This document shows, in pieces, positions 10,660-19,592 of a DNA stretch of 64,000 nt. The stretch is from Corynebacterium aquilae DSM 44791 (GTDB lineage Bacteria > Actinomycetota > Actinomycetes > Mycobacteriales > Mycobacteriaceae). The translations under genes and the position numbers were made by a program. The notes under the pieces are model-generated. The model was not told the DNA's origin. It did no database searches and was given only the letters and a program-made list of their open reading frames with translations. Within the stretch, counting starts at the first letter, position 1. Each line of letters begins with the position of its first letter. The DNA lies in assembly GCF_001941445.1 (NCBI RefSeq), contig NZ_CP009245.1, positions 2,379,992-2,443,991 on the forward strand. The letters are read 5' to 3'.

Positions 10660-10899
10660 TTACGCCCCCTCAACCACGATGTCGAAGTCTTCGATCACAG
10701 TGTTCGCCAGCAGCTTGGAAGCAATTTCCTGCAGCTCGTCGGCGGACAGATCCTTCTCAGTGTCGATGACGAAACGCTTACCCTGTCGCACATCGGTCAC
10801 GCCGGTGACCCCAATACGACCCAGTGCGCGGTGAACAGCCTGGCCCTGCGGGTCCAGAATCTCTTGCTTCGGCATGACATTGACGACTACTCGCGCCAC
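10660..10899 (-). CDS. purS: phosphoribosylformylglycinamidine synthase subunit PurS
   Basis: 79 residues, the normal PurS size. The [18 protein letters not shown] stretch and the [14 protein letters not shown] segment are diagnostic. PurS bridges PurL and PurQ in the FGAM synthase complex. It is the first gene of the operon. The upstream 215 bp to the next gene must hold the promoter, and no riboswitch or PurR-like site was recognised there. Confidence 0.95.
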   Translation of the reverse strand: MARVVVNVMPKQEILDPQGQAVHRALGRIGVTGVTDVRQGKRFVIDTEKDLSADELQEIASKLLANTVIEDFDIVVEGA

Positions 10900-11114
10900 G
10901 GTGTCTCCCTATGAATTAAACGGTGCGGGGATAAAAAGCTTGCCCAAAAACCGCCGCCTGGCGTGCGAACGCAAAGCGGCGAACGTCCGGCCACTTTTGT
11001 CGACACAGCGGGGGTGTTTGCACAGAACAGAGCATAGCGACGCGCCGAACCTAACGAGAACCAGTCCCCCCACGGGGGTAAGACTCACGACAGTTTTGTT
11101 CGGTGAGTGCCCGA

Positions 11115-11837
11115 CTAGCTCGACGCCAGATCCGCCACGATCGCGCGCGCCAACCGCTCACTGGATTGGGGGTTTTGCCCGGTGTACAGGTTGCCATCAA
11201 CCACAATGTGGGGGCGCAGCGGGAAACCAGCTTGATAAGACACCCCGATCTGCTTAAGCCGATCCTCCAAAAACCAAATGAGCTTGAGGGAAAAGGGATT
11301 GAGCAGTTCTTCCTTATTCGACAGCGCAGTGATTTTGCGGCCCGCAAAAGCATTAGAACCGTGGGGCGTTTTCGCACTGAGCATCGCAGCCGGCGCATGA
11401 CACAGCATGCCCAGCGGCTTGCCCGATGCTAGGCGCTTGACCAACAACTGGCCACTGTCCAGGTCCTCGGCAAGATCTTCCATGGGGCCGTGCCCGCCCG
11501 GATAGAACACGACGTCAAAATCCGCCTGATCCACCTCACTCAGTGGCACGGGATTGTCCAGCTGCTCGGCGATGGAGTCCAGGTAGGAACGAATCTTGGC
11601 GCGTTTACCGGGAAGTCCCCCGGCCATGCTCAGGCTGAACTGATCAATGGTGGGGGCAACACCGCCCGGGGTTGCGATGGTGATGTCGAATCCGGCATCG
11701 CGGAAAACGCGATGCGGGACCGCTAATTCTTCAGCCCACACGCCCGTCGGCCTGGTGCTGCCATCTTTCAGCGTCAACTTGTCGGCAGCCGAGGCCACAA
11801 AAAGTACGGATCGTTGCGCAGTGTCTTGTGCGACCAT
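11115..11837 (-). CDS. DJ-1/PfpI family protein (Hsp31-like class I amidotransferase fold)
   Basis: 240 residues from the ATG at 11837, chosen because GAGGA lies 7 nt upstream. A TTG seven codons earlier is less likely. Hsp31-type landmarks are WAEELAVPH with the acidic residue of the active site, FDVVFYPGGHGPMEDLA, and the nucleophile elbow LCHAPAA with Cys146. Members act as glyoxalase III/deglycase-type enzymes or chaperones. The activity here is inferred. It is closely related to the C-terminal domain of the fusion protein at 27287-29245, sharing NAFAG, EELLNPF and GQNPQSS, so the two are paralogues. It diverges from the thiolase gene. Confidence 0.85.
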   Translation of the reverse strand: MVAQDTAQRSVLFVASAADKLTLKDGSTRPTGVWAEELAVPHRVFRDAGFDITIATPGGVAPTIDQFSLSMAGGLPGKRAKIRSYLDSIAEQLDNPVPLSEVDQADFDVVFYPGGHGPMEDLAEDLDSGQLLVKRLASGKPLGMLCHAPAAMLSAKTPHGSNAFAGRKITALSNKEELLNPFSLKLIWFLEDRLKQIGVSYQAGFPLRPHIVVDGNLYTGQNPQSSERLARAIVADLASS

Positions 11838-12245
11838 GGTGAATTCCTCGTCCTTCAAGCAGGCCTTGGGAAGTTTTTCCTGCTGTCTCCCAGGCTAATC
11901 CCACCCCCAAAGTTGGGGGTCGATCTTCTGTGGGTGCGTGTATGAAGTTCACCCCCAAGGGGGTGTGGCGCAGCCAGATATTTTGCCAATTCGTGGCACC
12001 CATCACAGATTCACCGGTAGCATCGCCACACATAAGGAAAGTAGCCCCCATCACATTTGCCGTTTCGAGTCGGTGGCACACACGCCACATAGGTACGGAA
12101 AACCTTTAAGCGTTTCCCAGCACCCCACACCGTGGCGGTGTGCGGCTACTTCCCCGCCCCCTAGCCGGTGGCCCCTCGCACCGGTGTCACCTCTTTTTCT
12201 TTCTCTTCTTGTTGACCTCCACAACCTCAAGGCAGGCAAAACACC
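11838..12245. other. 408-bp divergent intergenic region
   Basis: Promoter region between the DJ-1 gene and the thiolase gene. Apart from the two G-tract palindromes listed separately (11903-11965), I see no coding sequence. The last 60 bp are pyrimidine-rich, and no strong Shine-Dalgarno precedes the thiolase ATG beyond a weak AAGGCAGG. Confidence 0.5.
11903..11965. promoter_or_regulatory. pair of C-tract/G-tract palindromes
   Basis: ACCCCCAAAGTTGGGGGT (11903-11920, 8-bp arms) and CACCCCCAAGGGGGTG (11950-11965, 7-bp arms) lie 30 bp apart, upstream of the DJ-1 gene. C-tract/G-tract dyads of this shape are typical of CsoR/RcnR-family operators, but no such regulator is in the window. They could also be hairpins. 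Confidence 0.4.
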
Positions 12246-13445
12246 ATGGCAAACCCCCAACACACTCCCGATGACATCGTCATCGTTGGTGCCGCACGCA
12301 CCCCCACCGGACGTTTCCTCGGTGGCCTTTCATCCCTTCCCGCTACCGCGTTGGGCGCTATCGCCATCAAGGGTGCCCTGGAGCAGGCCGGGGTCAACCC
12401 GGACCGCGTCGACGCGGTGGTCTTTGGCCAGGTGCTGCAGGCTGGTGCCGGCCAGAACCCCACCAAGCAGGCCGCGCTTGGGGCTGGGGTGCCACAGCGT
12501 GCGCACACCAACACCGTCAACAAGGTCTGCCTGTCTGGCCTGACCGCCATCATTGACGGTTCCCGCATGTTGAAGGTGGGCGACGCCGAGGTGGTAGTTG
12601 CCGGCGGCATGGAGTCCATGTCCAATGCGCCCCACCTGTTGAGCAATTCGCGCACCGGCACCCGCTATGGTGCGGCCACCATGAAAGACCACATGGAGTC
12701 CGACGGCCTGACCTGCGCCCGGTTGGGGATTTCCATGGGCGAGCTCACCGAAACCCATGCGGATCGCTACCCGGTGACCCGGCAGGAGCAGGACTCGCTG
12801 GCGCTGCACTCCCACCAGGCCGCGCACGACGCGTGGGAGGACGGCACCTTCGACCGGGAGGTCGTACCCGTCACGGTGAGCACCCGCAAGGGCGAAACCG
12901 TGGTGTCCCGCGACGAGGGCATTCGCGCCGGCTTGAGTCAGCAGGACTTGGATAAGCTCTCCCCCGCCTTCGTCAAGGACGGCTCAATCACTGTCGCGCA
13001 CGCCTCCCAGATCTCCGACGGCGCCTCCGCCGTGGTGCTCACCCGGCGCGGCACCGCGCAGGATAACGGGTGGCCGGTGTTGGCGACGGTGTGTGCTGCG
13101 GGGCAGGTTGCGGGCCCTGATTCTTCCTTGCAGGCGCAGCCGGCGAACGCTATTGAGCAGGCTTTGGCTCGTCAGGGCTGGTCTGCTGCGGAGTTGGATC
13201 ATGTGGAGATTAATGAGGCGTTTGCTGATGTTGTGATTCACTCTGCGCGCCAGTTGGGGGTGGATATGTCCACGGTGAATCCGGCTGGTGGTGCGTTGGC
13301 TTTGGGCCATCCGATTGGTGCTTCTGGCGCTCGTTTGGTGGTGCATGCTGCGCACCGGATTGCTGCTGGTAAGTCGCATCGTGCAGCTGTTGGTTTGTGT
13401 GGCGGTGGCGGCCAGGGTGAGGCCCTGTTGCTTGAGGATGCTTAG
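12246..13445 (+). CDS. acetyl-CoA acetyltransferase (thiolase)
   Basis: 399 residues. The thiolase active site is complete: acylated Cys95 in VNKVCLSGL, NEAFADV, His355 in GHPIGASG and Cys385 in CGGGGQGEA. It catalyses thiolytic cleavage (or condensation) of acetoacetyl-CoA or 3-ketoacyl-CoA. Alongside the HSD10-like dehydrogenase and enoyl-CoA hydratase, it could cleave 2-methylacetoacetyl-CoA in isoleucine breakdown (inference). It leads a same-strand run with the hydrolase at 13525 and hydratase at 14706. Codon style changes inside the gene near 13065, from C-ending to G/T-ending codons. Confidence 0.93.
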   Translation: MANPQHTPDDIVIVGAARTPTGRFLGGLSSLPATALGAIAIKGALEQAGVNPDRVDAVVFGQVLQAGAGQNPTKQAALGAGVPQRAHTNTVNKVCLSGLTAIIDGSRMLKVGDAEVVVAGGMESMSNAPHLLSNSRTGTRYGAATMKDHMESDGLTCARLGISMGELTETHADRYPVTRQEQDSLALHSHQAAHDAWEDGTFDREVVPVTVSTRKGETVVSRDEGIRAGLSQQDLDKLSPAFVKDGSITVAHASQISDGASAVVLTRRGTAQDNGWPVLATVCAAGQVAGPDSSLQAQPANAIEQALARQGWSAAELDHVEINEAFADVVIHSARQLGVDMSTVNPAGGALALGHPIGASGARLVVHAAHRIAAGKSHRAAVGLCGGGGQGEALLLEDA

Positions 13446-13524
13446 CCCCCGTGGGTCGTTTCCAGGTAGTGCCCACGCCATAACTTTTGTTTGTTTTTCG
13501 ACTCTTTTTTAGGAGCCTTTTCTC

Positions 13525-14577
13525 GTGACTTCTTCCACCGCGACTTCTCCCGTTTCTACTACCGTGTCCGGCAGTGCCGGCATCATTACCCTTACTCGTT
13601 CCAAGGCGCTTAATGCGTTGACCCAAGAGATGGTCGATTTGATTGCTGAGGCGCTGGAGCGTTTCCGTGGGGATGACAACGTCAAGGTTGTTGTTCTGCG
13701 CGGTGAGGGCGAGCGTGCTTTTTGTGCCGGCGGCGATGTGGTGATGCTGTACCACGAGGCCAAGAGCCATGGTGATAAGGCGGAGCATTTCTGGCGCACC
13801 GAGTATGAGCTGAATTTGGCGATTAATCGCTATCCGAAGCCGATTGTGGCGTTGATGCATGGCATCGTGCTGGGTGGCGGGATTGGTATTTCCGCGCATG
13901 CTTCGCACCGGGTGGTGACTGATTCGACCAAGGTTGGTATGCCGGAGGTTGGGATTGGTTTTGTGCCTGATGTGGGTGGCACTTTCTTGTTGAGCCATAC
14001 TCCGGGGCATTTGGGACGCCATTTGGCGTTGACTGCCGCGCATGTTGGCCCTGCTGAGGCGCTGCGTTGTGGCATGGCTGATGTGTATGTCCCCGAGCAG
14101 GATCTGGATGCCCTGGTGGAGCGTCTCGCAGAGACCGGTGATGTGTCGGCCATTGAGTCTTTTGCGCGTGATTGTGGCCCGGGTTTTGCTGACTCTTACG
14201 ACATCATTGAGTCCGCTTATGACGCGGAGACTGTCGAGGACATTCTGGACAATCTCGATAAGGATGGTTCGGAGTTTGCTCAGGATGCGGCTAAGCGTAT
14301 TCGGCGTGGTAGCCCGTTGGCGTTGAAGGTGACGTTGGCGGCGTTGAATAATGCTGCTGATTTGGATTTGGCGCAGGCGTTGAACCAGGAGTACCGCACC
14401 TCGCTGAATATGCACGCTAACCCGAATTTTGTGGAGGGTGTGCGCGCCCAGTTGGTCGATAAGGATCGCAACCCCTCCTGGATTCCGGCAACCCTCGAGG
14501 AGGTCACTCATGATGATGTGGCGGCGATTCTTGGGCCGGTTGTTGATGAGCGTTTCGGCGAGCTCGGGTTGAGTTAG
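13525..14577 (+). CDS. 3-hydroxyisobutyryl-CoA hydrolase (enoyl-CoA hydratase superfamily)
   Basis: 350 residues, GTG start with TAGGAG upstream. At 350 aa it is longer than enoyl-CoA hydratases (about 260) and fits HIBYL-CoA hydrolase. It has the oxyanion-hole stretch AFCAGGD (66-71), the HGIVLGGGIG segment, and MPEVGIGFVPDVGG, where Glu141 and Asp149 match the catalytic pair of human HIBCH. It frees 3-hydroxyisobutyrate from its CoA ester in valine degradation. MmsB and MmsA, which use that product, are encoded at 32435 and 30636. Some relatives are annotated only as enoyl-CoA hydratase/isomerase. Confidence 0.85.
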   Translation: MTSSTATSPVSTTVSGSAGIITLTRSKALNALTQEMVDLIAEALERFRGDDNVKVVVLRGEGERAFCAGGDVVMLYHEAKSHGDKAEHFWRTEYELNLAINRYPKPIVALMHGIVLGGGIGISAHASHRVVTDSTKVGMPEVGIGFVPDVGGTFLLSHTPGHLGRHLALTAAHVGPAEALRCGMADVYVPEQDLDALVERLAETGDVSAIESFARDCGPGFADSYDIIESAYDAETVEDILDNLDKDGSEFAQDAAKRIRRGSPLALKVTLAALNNAADLDLAQALNQEYRTSLNMHANPNFVEGVRAQLVDKDRNPSWIPATLEEVTHDDVAAILGPVVDERFGELGLS

Positions 14578-14705
14578 TCGCCGGTTGTTGGGCCCCGCCG
14601 TGTGTGCCGGTGGCGTGTGCCGGCGAGTGCGGGGCCTGTGGCCGCTGAGGCTTTGTGGCCGATGTTTCTTTCTACTTTTTTCACTTTTCTTTTTTAGGAG
14701 TCCCC

Positions 14706-15488
14706 ATGACTGAGTCCACTTTTGACAACATCCTCGTTGAGCGTCGCGGTCGCGTCGCCCTGATCACGTTGAACCGCCCGAAGGCGCTGAATGCTTTGAA
14801 TAGCCAGACCATGGAGGAGCTGGTGCGGGCTACTGGTGAGCTCGATGGCGATGACGGCGTGGGCTGCATCGTCCTGACCGGTAGTGAGAAGGCTTTTGCT
14901 GCTGGTGCTGATATCAAGGAGATGTCTAGCCAGTCGGCCACGGAGATGTTCATGAGCAACTTCTTCGCCCACTGGGAGAACTTCACCCGCGTGAAGACTC
15001 CGATCGTGGCGGCGGTGTCCGGCTACGCGCTGGGTGGTGGCTGCGAGCTGGCCATGATGTGTGACTTCATCATTGCCTCCGATACGGCGAAGTTTGGCCA
15101 GCCCGAGATCAATCTGGGTGTTATCCCCGGTATGGGTGGTTCCCAGCGACTGACTCGCGCTATTGGCAAGTCCAAGGCCATGGAGATGTGCCTGACCGGC
15201 CGCATGATGGGCGCGGAGGAAGCCGAGCGTTCTGGCCTGGTGGCCCGCGTGGTTCCGGCCGCAGAGCTGCTCGACGATGCGTTGAAGACGGCGGCGACCA
15301 TCGCTAATAAGTCGAAGGTTGCCGGCATCATGGTTAAGGAGGTCGTCAACGCGGCCTATGAGATGACGCTGGCTCAGGGCATCAACTACGAGCGCCGTGT
15401 TTTCCACTCCGTGTTTGCCTCTGAGGACCAGAAGGAAGGCATGTCCGCCTTCGTCGAAAAGCGCGAAGCAAACTTCAAGCACCGCTAA
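14706..15488 (+). CDS. enoyl-CoA hydratase (crotonase)
   Basis: 260 residues from the ATG at 14706 with AGGAG 6 nt upstream. The longer frame to 14655 adds only a pyrimidine-tract translation. Catalytic glutamates Glu114 (GGGCELAM) and Glu134 ([13 protein letters not shown]) match Glu144/Glu164 of rat mitochondrial crotonase, so this is a true hydratase. It hydrates short-chain 2-enoyl-CoA such as crotonyl-, methacrylyl- or tiglyl-CoA. It is the third gene of the thiolase-hydrolase-hydratase run and ends at a strong terminator. Confidence 0.92.
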   Translation: MTESTFDNILVERRGRVALITLNRPKALNALNSQTMEELVRATGELDGDDGVGCIVLTGSEKAFAAGADIKEMSSQSATEMFMSNFFAHWENFTRVKTPIVAAVSGYALGGGCELAMMCDFIIASDTAKFGQPEINLGVIPGMGGSQRLTRAIGKSKAMEMCLTGRMMGAEEAERSGLVARVVPAAELLDDALKTAATIANKSKVAGIMVKEVVNAAYEMTLAQGINYERRVFHSVFASEDQKEGMSAFVEKREANFKHR

Positions 15489-15512
15489 AAGGCTCACGCC
15501 GACCGAATTCTT

Positions 15513-15556
15513 ACGGGGCGGTCACCACAACATCTGTGGTGACCGCCCCGTTTTTC
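15513..15556 (+). terminator. rho-independent terminator
   Basis: 17-bp perfect stem ACGGGGCGGTCACCACA / TGTGGTGACCGCCCCGT with a 5-base loop, followed by TTTTT. It lies between the convergent hydratase and TetR genes. Confidence 0.93.
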
Positions 15557-15572
15557 GCGTGTCTAGCGGTGG

Positions 15573-16166
15573 TTATCGCCGAAGGAGAGAAAGGCCGGCC
15601 TCGAGGTCGCCGATGATGTCTTCGCGGGTGACACCGGGGTTGTTCAGGCTGTCGAGGGTCAGTCCATTGACTAGGGCGGTGATGAGGCGGGCTCCGCGTT
15701 GTGGGCTGAGTCCTTCGCGCAGCACGCCTTGGGCTTCGGCGTCGCGTAGGTAGTGCTGGACGCGGGTTTGGAAGTATTCCAGTTCTGTGTTGTAGAGCTC
15801 GGCTAGCCACTGCCTGGTGGAGGCGGCTGCGCCGATGATGACCCAGGTAGCTGCGTCTTCTCGTTGTTGTGTGCCGATGGGCAGCAGTTCGGCGAGGACT
15901 AGTGCGAAGGAGCCGTCTTTGGTGGTGTGTTGTGCCGCTGCTGCGGTTCTTTGTTGTTGGCGCTGTATTGATCGGACGAAGGCCTTTGCGATCAGTTCGT
16001 CGCGGGTGCCCATGTGGTACTGCACGGTGCCTGGGGCGACGTCTGCTTGTTTGGCGACGGTGCGCACGCTGAGGGCATCGAATCCGTCTCGAACGAGGAC
16101 TGTTAGTGCCGCGTCTGCGATGTGTTGTGCGGCGTGGGTGAAGTGGTATTCGCGCGTAATGTCCAT
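15573..16166 (-). CDS. TetR family transcriptional regulator
   Basis: 197 residues from the ATG at 16166. An N-terminal helix-turn-helix reads DALSVRTVAKQADVAPGTVQYHMGTRDEL (in two parts, about residues 29-58), and a helical ligand-binding domain follows. It is transcribed away from the GAP-family membrane protein gene, and two dyads lie in the 74-bp gap, so it probably represses that gene and itself. The ligand is unknown. Given the acyl-CoA genes on both sides, an acyl-CoA or fatty acid is possible but unproven. Confidence 0.88.
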   Translation of the reverse strand: MDITREYHFTHAAQHIADAALTVLVRDGFDALSVRTVAKQADVAPGTVQYHMGTRDELIAKAFVRSIQRQQQRTAAAAQHTTKDGSFALVLAELLPIGTQQREDAATWVIIGAAASTRQWLAELYNTELEYFQTRVQHYLRDAEAQGVLREGLSPQRGARLITALVNGLTLDSLNNPGVTREDIIGDLEAGLSLLRR

Positions 16167-16195
16167 GGTTTTCCTTGACCAACAGCCTACATTCT

Positions 16196-16227
16196 CATAC
16201 AGTCGTATTAATTCATACGGTCGTATG
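16196..16227. promoter_or_regulatory. double TetR operator
   Basis: Two near-identical 14-bp dyads, CATACAGTCGTATT (16196-16209) and CATACGGTCGTATG (16214-16227), are centred 18 bp apart between the TetR gene and the GAP-family gene. Together they also form one larger imperfect palindrome (CTCATAC ... GTATGAG). Confidence 0.8.
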
Positions 16228-16240
16228 AGAAAGGATATGT

Positions 16241-16927
16241 ATGCACCTCCTACCACTGGCCGGACTCGCCCTTGTCGACTCCCTCAGCTTGGGCACCTTC
16301 GTTATCCCACTCGGACTGATCATCTTCTGGAAAGGCGTCAAAGCACGCCTCCTCGGCATCTATCTCGCCACGATTACCATCGCCTACTTCCTCCTCGGAA
16401 TGGCACTGCTACTGGGTTTTTCGGCCGCCTTCTCCCACTTATCTGCAGCCACGGACAGCAAGTGGTTCAACACTGCCATGCTGATCATCGGCATCGCACT
16501 CGCCGCCTACGGGATCCTCGCCCCCACCCCGAAAAAGCGCGAGCACTACAGCGGCGAGAACCCAACAGCGACAAAGCTGCGCGCCAAAGGTTCCTCCCCT
16601 GTAGCCATTGCGAGCCTCGCGCTCGGCGCCTGCGTCATTGAGGCGGCAACCATGCTCCCCTACTTGGCCGCCATCGGCATGATCGAAACACTCGATGCAC
16701 CTTTCATCGCCAAGATCATCATCATGGCCACCTACTGCCTCATCATGATCGCACCAGCTGCCAGCATGGCCGCACTGGCCATGCTCATCGGCCCGAAGCT
16801 GCTCAAGACCGTCACCCGCTGGATTCCGGAACTGGAGTATCAGTCAAAGGTCACCCTGTTGTGGATTGCAGCCATCGCAGGAATCTACATCGCCGCCACC
16901 AGTTACGCCGCCCTTGAAAGGTTGTAA
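16241..16927 (+). CDS. GAP family (Sap/sulfolipid-1-addressing-like) membrane protein
   Basis: 228 residues with AAGGA before the ATG. Six hydrophobic helices are predicted by eye, with a polar loop at about 95-120 (TPKKREHYSGENPTATK). The N-terminal LALVDSLSLGTFVIPL and the GACVIEAATMLPYLAAI repeat-like stretch fit the GAP/Sap family, whose mycobacterial members take part in glycolipid export (sulfolipid-1-addressing protein, GAP for glycopeptidolipid). The substrate here is unknown. Its promoter overlaps the TetR dyads. Confidence 0.7.
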   Translation: MHLLPLAGLALVDSLSLGTFVIPLGLIIFWKGVKARLLGIYLATITIAYFLLGMALLLGFSAAFSHLSAATDSKWFNTAMLIIGIALAAYGILAPTPKKREHYSGENPTATKLRAKGSSPVAIASLALGACVIEAATMLPYLAAIGMIETLDAPFIAKIIIMATYCLIMIAPAASMAALAMLIGPKLLKTVTRWIPELEYQSKVTLLWIAAIAGIYIAATSYAALERL

Positions 16928-16952
16928 ACCACCACCAACCGCTGCGCACGCA

Positions 16953-17003
16953 AAAGCCCGCCGTGGCAGACCTTTAGTTCACAGGTTTGCCACGGCGGGC
17001 TTT
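16953..17003. terminator. bidirectional terminator hairpin
   Basis: 21-bp stem with one mismatch (AAAGCCCGCCGTGGCA... / ...TGCCACGGCGGGCTTT), ending in CTTT, between the convergent GAP-family gene and the secreted protein gene at 17085. Confidence 0.85.
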
Positions 17004-17084
17004 CACAATGTCAGGGCTGCTAAACCCTTACATAGGTAGCTTTAGGGCACCCCAGCTAGGCGCCCTTCAGACCCAGCTTTTCAC

Positions 17085-17555
17085 CTAGCGGGGCAAGGCG
17101 GGCAGTGCAGGCAGGTTCACCCCACCAACGACGAACGGGGAGAGCAGCATCGCCAAGGGCACCACGATGATTCCGATGCGGAAAATGTTGTGCACGATGG
17201 CCTGCAATGCCTCGCCCGGGTAGGCGGAGGATCCCAACCAGGCTTGGGCCACATCACCGAAGGAGTTCTCCACCCAGGAGCAATCTTCTTCAACGTGAAT
17301 CTTCGGCTGCACACCGCCACCCTTGTGCAGCTTTTCAGCACACTTTTTCGCGGACTCAGCATCAGTGGACCCGTAGGTCATGGCCAGACGCGCCTTTTCT
17401 TTCTCCGCGTCCGTCAGCCCGTTTGCCTGCTGCTGGGAGGAAGTCAAACTCTTCGCAGGCTCTGGTGTGGCCTCAGCAGCCAGAGCAACTGAGGCAGTGC
17501 CCACTAGCAAAGACACACTACAGGCCAGTGCGGCAAAAGATTTAGCAATAGTCAT
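17085..17555 (-). CDS. small secreted/membrane-anchored protein, unknown
   Basis: 156 residues with an AAGG-type site upstream. A signal peptide (about 1-27, cleavage after LAA) precedes a polar middle containing two cysteines (KKCAEKLHKGG and EEDCSWVENSF), likely disulfide-bonded. A hydrophobic span (about 122-146) and a short NLPALPALPR tail follow. The layout suggests exposure outside the membrane with a C-terminal anchor. No domain is recognised. It is a single gene between two hairpins. Confidence 0.65.
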   Translation of the reverse strand: MTIAKSFAALACSVSLLVGTASVALAAEATPEPAKSLTSSQQQANGLTDAEKEKARLAMTYGSTDAESAKKCAEKLHKGGGVQPKIHVEEDCSWVENSFGDVAQAWLGSSAYPGEALQAIVHNIFRIGIIVVPLAMLLSPFVVGGVNLPALPALPR

Positions 17556-17769
17556 GACAACAACCTTTTTCTATAGGTATCCACCACAGGCCATCGGGGA
17601 CGCGCCCTTGACCTTGATGGATTTTTAGCGGCGGCAAAACATCCTCATTGTAAAAAAACAAGACCCGGCACCAGCACTTTGAGCAACTACTCCCCCACCC
17701 GTTTCTCACCTGCGAACACTTGTGGCAAAAAGTCAGGTTGTCACGGGAAAAGTGGCGGCAGCGCATAGA

Positions 17770-17810
17770 CAATGGGGCCGGAAGTGTTGTGGTTTCTTCC
17801 GACCCCATTG
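17770..17810 (-). terminator. hairpin downstream of the acyl-CoA ligase
   Basis: Inverted repeat CAATGGGGCCGGAAG / CTTCCGACCCCATTG with one mismatch, about 40 bp beyond the ligase stop. There is no T run. The surrounding gap 17556-17849 contains no supported gene. Confidence 0.6.
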
Positions 17811-17849
17811 TGGTGCACCTTTTGAAGTGCTGCGCTTTTTTACATCGTG

Positions 17850-19592
17850 CTAGCCACGCAGGCTCGGGAAGTCGCTGTCTGCGAACTCGGTGCCGGCCTT
17901 GTTGGCGCCCTGGTCTTCTGCGTGGATGACATCCTCACGCTTGCGAAGCTCAACGCGGCGGATCTTGCCGGACACGGTCTTTGGCAGTTCGAAGAATTCC
18001 AGGCGGCGGATGCGCTTGTAGGGTGCGAGCCCTTCGCGGCAGTGCTTGAGGATCGACTCTGCGGTCTCAGCGTTGGGCTCATGTCCTGCGGCCAGCGCAA
18101 CGTAGGCCTTCGGCACGGCCAGGCGCACCGGATCCGGGGAGGGAACCACCGCGACCTCGGCGACGGCCGGGTGCTCGATCACCACGGACTCCAGCTCGAA
18201 CGGGGAAAGACGGTAGTCGGAGGCCTTGAACACATCGTCGGAGCGGCCGATGTAGGTCAGGTAGCCATCCTCGTCGCGCTCTGCGATGTCACCGGTGTGG
18301 TAGAAACCGTCGCGGAAAGTCTCGGCGTTTTTGGCCTCATCACCGTAGTAGCCCGGGGTCAGGCCGACGGGGCGGGGGTCCAGGCGCAGGCAGATCTCGC
18401 CGTGATCGCCGATCTCGTCGGTGGCCGGGTCAATGAGCACCACATCCATGCCGGGTAGCGGGCGCCCCATGGAGCCGGGCTTGATCTTCTGGCTGGGCGA
18501 GTTTGCGATCTGCACGCTGGACTCGGTCTGGCCGAAGCCATCGCGGATGGTGGTGTTCCACTGGCGCTCCACCACGGAGATCAGCTCCGGGTTCAGCGGC
18601 TCACCGGCAGCAACGACCTTCTTCGGCGGGGTGTTCAGCTTGGACAGGTCGGCCTGCACCAGCATGCGCCACACCGTCGGCGGCGCGCAGAAGGAGCTGA
18701 CGCCTTCCTCATCCATCTTCGCCATCAGCGCCGCTGCGTCGAAGCGGGCGTAGTTGTACAAGAAGATGGTGGCGCCAGCGATCCACGGCGCGAAGAAGTT
18801 CGACCAGGCATGCTTCGCCCAACCGGGGGCAGCGACGTTGAGGTGCACATCGCCCGGCTCCAGGCCGATCCAGTACATGGTGGACAGGTGGCCCACCGGG
18901 TAGGAGGTGTGGGTGTGCTCCACCAGCTTGGCCTTGGAGGTGGTGCCGGAGGTGAAGTACAACAGCAAAGTCTCATCGGCCTTGGTTGCCTGGGTCGGGG
19001 TGAACTCGACCGGCGCTTCGAAGGAGTCGCTGTAGTTCAAGGTGGGGTGGGAATCCTGGGCGGGGGCCTCGTTTCCGACCTGGATGACGGTGAAATCACC
19101 GGGCACCGCACCAAACTTTTCGGCATCCTCCGGGTTGGCGACAACCCAGGAGATATTGGCTCGTTCGGTGCGATCCGCCAGGTCGGCAGGACCCAGCATT
19201 GCGGTAGCGGGGTTGAGCACGAAGCCACCCTTGATGCAGGCCAGCATGGTTTCCCACAGTTCGACCTGGTTGTTGAGCATCAGCATGACACGATCGCCAC
19301 GCTTGACGCCGATGGAGGTGAACCAGTTGGCGAGCTGGCCCGAGCGAGCAGAAAGCTCCGCGAAGGTGCGGCGGGTTTCGCTGCCGTCCATTTCGGAGAT
19401 GACCAGAGCTTCGTTGTCCTTGGTTTCCGGGTTGGTGCCGAGGTAGTCGAACCAGTCGAGGGCAAAGTTGAATTCCTCGAAGCGGGGCCAGACAAATTCC
19501 TCGCGCGCGGCCTCGTAGTCCTCGCGCAGCGCGAGTAGTCGGTCGCGGGCTGCCTTAAACTTTTCGGTGTTGGCGCTCAGGGTGGTGGTCAT
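17850..19592 (-). CDS. AMP-forming acyl-CoA synthetase (medium/short-chain, ACSM-like)
   Basis: 580 residues from the ATG at 19592 (GGAGGA site). The frame is open 92 codons further upstream, but that part is low-complexity. ANL-superfamily motifs are the P-loop LLYFTSGTTSKAKLVE (210-225, with SK in place of the usual GxPK), GFGQTESS (352-359), the TGD of YHTGDIAE, and the C-terminal lysine in KTVSGKIRRVELRKRE. This C-terminal motif is typical of the ACSM/acetyl-CoA-synthetase-like group acting on short, medium or branched acids. It is head-to-head with an acyl-CoA dehydrogenase gene. Confidence 0.88.
   Translation of the reverse strand: MTTTLSANTEKFKAARDRLLALREDYEAAREEFVWPRFEEFNFALDWFDYLGTNPETKDNEALVISEMDGSETRRTFAELSARSGQLANWFTSIGVKRGDRVMLMLNNQVELWETMLACIKGGFVLNPATAMLGPADLADRTERANISWVVANPEDAEKFGAVPGDFTVIQVGNEAPAQDSHPTLNYSDSFEAPVEFTPTQATKADETLLLYFTSGTTSKAKLVEHTHTSYPVGHLSTMYWIGLEPGDVHLNVAAPGWAKHAWSNFFAPWIAGATIFLYNYARFDAAALMAKMDEEGVSSFCAPPTVWRMLVQADLSKLNTPPKKVVAAGEPLNPELISVVERQWNTTIRDGFGQTESSVQIANSPSQKIKPGSMGRPLPGMDVVLIDPATDEIGDHGEICLRLDPRPVGLTPGYYGDEAKNAETFRDGFYHTGDIAERDEDGYLTYIGRSDDVFKASDYRLSPFELESVVIEHPAVAEVAVVPSPDPVRLAVPKAYVALAAGHEPNAETAESILKHCREGLAPYKRIRRLEFFELPKTVSGKIRRVELRKREDVIHAEDQGANKAGTEFADSDFPSLRG

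Noticed and set aside
17542-17808. 88-codon minus-strand frame with several Cys
   Set aside because: It contains the hairpin at 17770-17810 and the leader of the secreted protein gene, and the Cys spacing does not form a clear zinc motif.
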